From the NCBI GenBank assembly GCA_017445685.1, contig JAFSTS010000222.1, positions 1 through 5,336 on the forward strand: DNA of 5,336 bases, given 5' to 3'. The notes beneath the pieces are model-generated. The model ran no database searches and had not been told where the DNA came from. It worked only from the letters and a program-made list of their open reading frames with translations. Shown here one piece after another: positions 4,897 to 5,336 of this stretch (its first letter is position 1; each line of letters opens with the position of its first letter). A program made the position numbers and the translations under genes. This DNA is from Clostridia bacterium. GTDB taxonomy: Bacteria; Bacillota_A; Clostridia; Oscillospirales; Acutalibacteraceae.

Positions 4897-5336
4897 ATGG
4901 TTAAAGCAATTGTCGGAGCCAACTGGGGCGACGAAGGCAAAGGTAAAATAACTGATATGTTTGCAGGAGACGCAGACATCGTAATCAGATTCCAGGGCGG
5001 CGCAAATGCCGGTCATACGATAATCAATAATTACGGCAAATTTGCCCTTCACCTTTTGCCGTCGGGAGTATGCAGCCCGAACACGCTCAACATCATCGGC
5101 AACGGAGTCGCTTTTGATGTGAAGAAGTTCAAAGCGGAGCTTGAATCCGTTGTAGCCGCAGGAGTTCCGATGCCGAAGATCCTCGTTTCCGAAAGAGCGC
5201 AGATACTTATGCCGTATCATATCATGCTTGACGAATATGAGGAAATGCGTCTTGCCGACAAACAGTTCGGCTCGACAAAATCAGGAATCGCTCCGTTTTA
5301 TTCAGACAAATATGCAAAAATCGGTTTCCAGGTGTG
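4897..5336 (+). CDS. purA: Adenylosuccinate synthetase, 3' end outside window
   Basis: Starts at ATG 4897 with GGAGG (4882-4886) 10 nt upstream, and stays open to the window edge (146 full codons of an expected ~425). The enzyme joins IMP and aspartate using GTP, the first committed step to AMP. The GTP/IMP loop GANWGDEGKGK (7-17) carries the presumed catalytic Asp12. QGGANAGHT (33-41) carries the catalytic His40. IIGNGVAFD (66-74) is the next conserved block. At 125-135 the usual TTxRGIGPAY-like loop reads GSTKSGIAPFY, a variant I associate with some Clostridia. It is divergent from ywlG and expressed from its own consensus promoter. Confidence 0.97.
   Translation, partial: MVKAIVGANWGDEGKGKITDMFAGDADIVIRFQGGANAGHTIINNYGKFALHLLPSGVCSPNTLNIIGNGVAFDVKKFKAELESVVAAGVPMPKILVSERAQILMPYHIMLDEYEEMRLADKQFGSTKSGIAPFYSDKYAKIGFQV

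Noticed and set aside
4873..5220. 115-residue open frame on the - strand
   Set aside because: Antisense to purA, which carries unmistakable active-site motifs on the + strand.

Overview
The window looks like ordinary chromosome from a Gram-positive Clostridia member, most likely the Oscillospiraceae/Ruminococcaceae group. This rests on close family resemblance of the S1-repeat protein, a QueT-type ECF substrate-binding protein, a YwlG (UPF0340) protein and a clostridial-type PurA. Strong GGAGG-type ribosome binding sites, consensus sigma-A promoters and a secreted protein ending in a Trp-rich tail agree with it. There is no sign of a mobile element, phage, CRISPR array, tRNA or rRNA.

Layout, left to right. 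(1) 1-878, +: the 3' part of an S1 RNA-binding-domain protein, cut by the left edge. (2) 905-950: a bidirectional hairpin terminator between convergent genes. (3) 2141-960, -: a two-gene unit, queT (queuosine-precursor transporter S component) then nth (endonuclease III), 9 nt apart. Its promoter is followed by a roughly 115-nt structured leader, a good candidate preQ1 riboswitch. (4) 2352-3320, +: a secreted protein with a cohesin-like beta-sandwich, a weaker Ig-like (Big2-like) region and an aromatic hydrophobic C-terminal tail. Its promoter lies back to back with that of queT. (5) 3345-3460: a weak terminator for the secreted gene and a strong bidirectional one shared with the convergent operon. 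(6) 4703-3451, -: ywlG-like gene then tcdA, overlapping by one base. (7) 4704-4896: divergent promoters, both with a perfect TTGACA -35 box and 17-bp spacing, flanking a GC-rich inverted repeat and an A/T-tract. (8) 4897-5336, +: the 5' third of purA, cut by the right edge.

The functional theme is RNA modification and housekeeping. QueT imports a precursor of queuosine (tRNA position 34), and TcdA cyclises t6A (tRNA position 37). YwlG is uncharacterised but co-translated with TcdA. Nth is base-excision repair and PurA is AMP synthesis. The least explained items are the queT leader, the Trp-rich C-terminal tail of the secreted protein and the YwlG-TcdA link.
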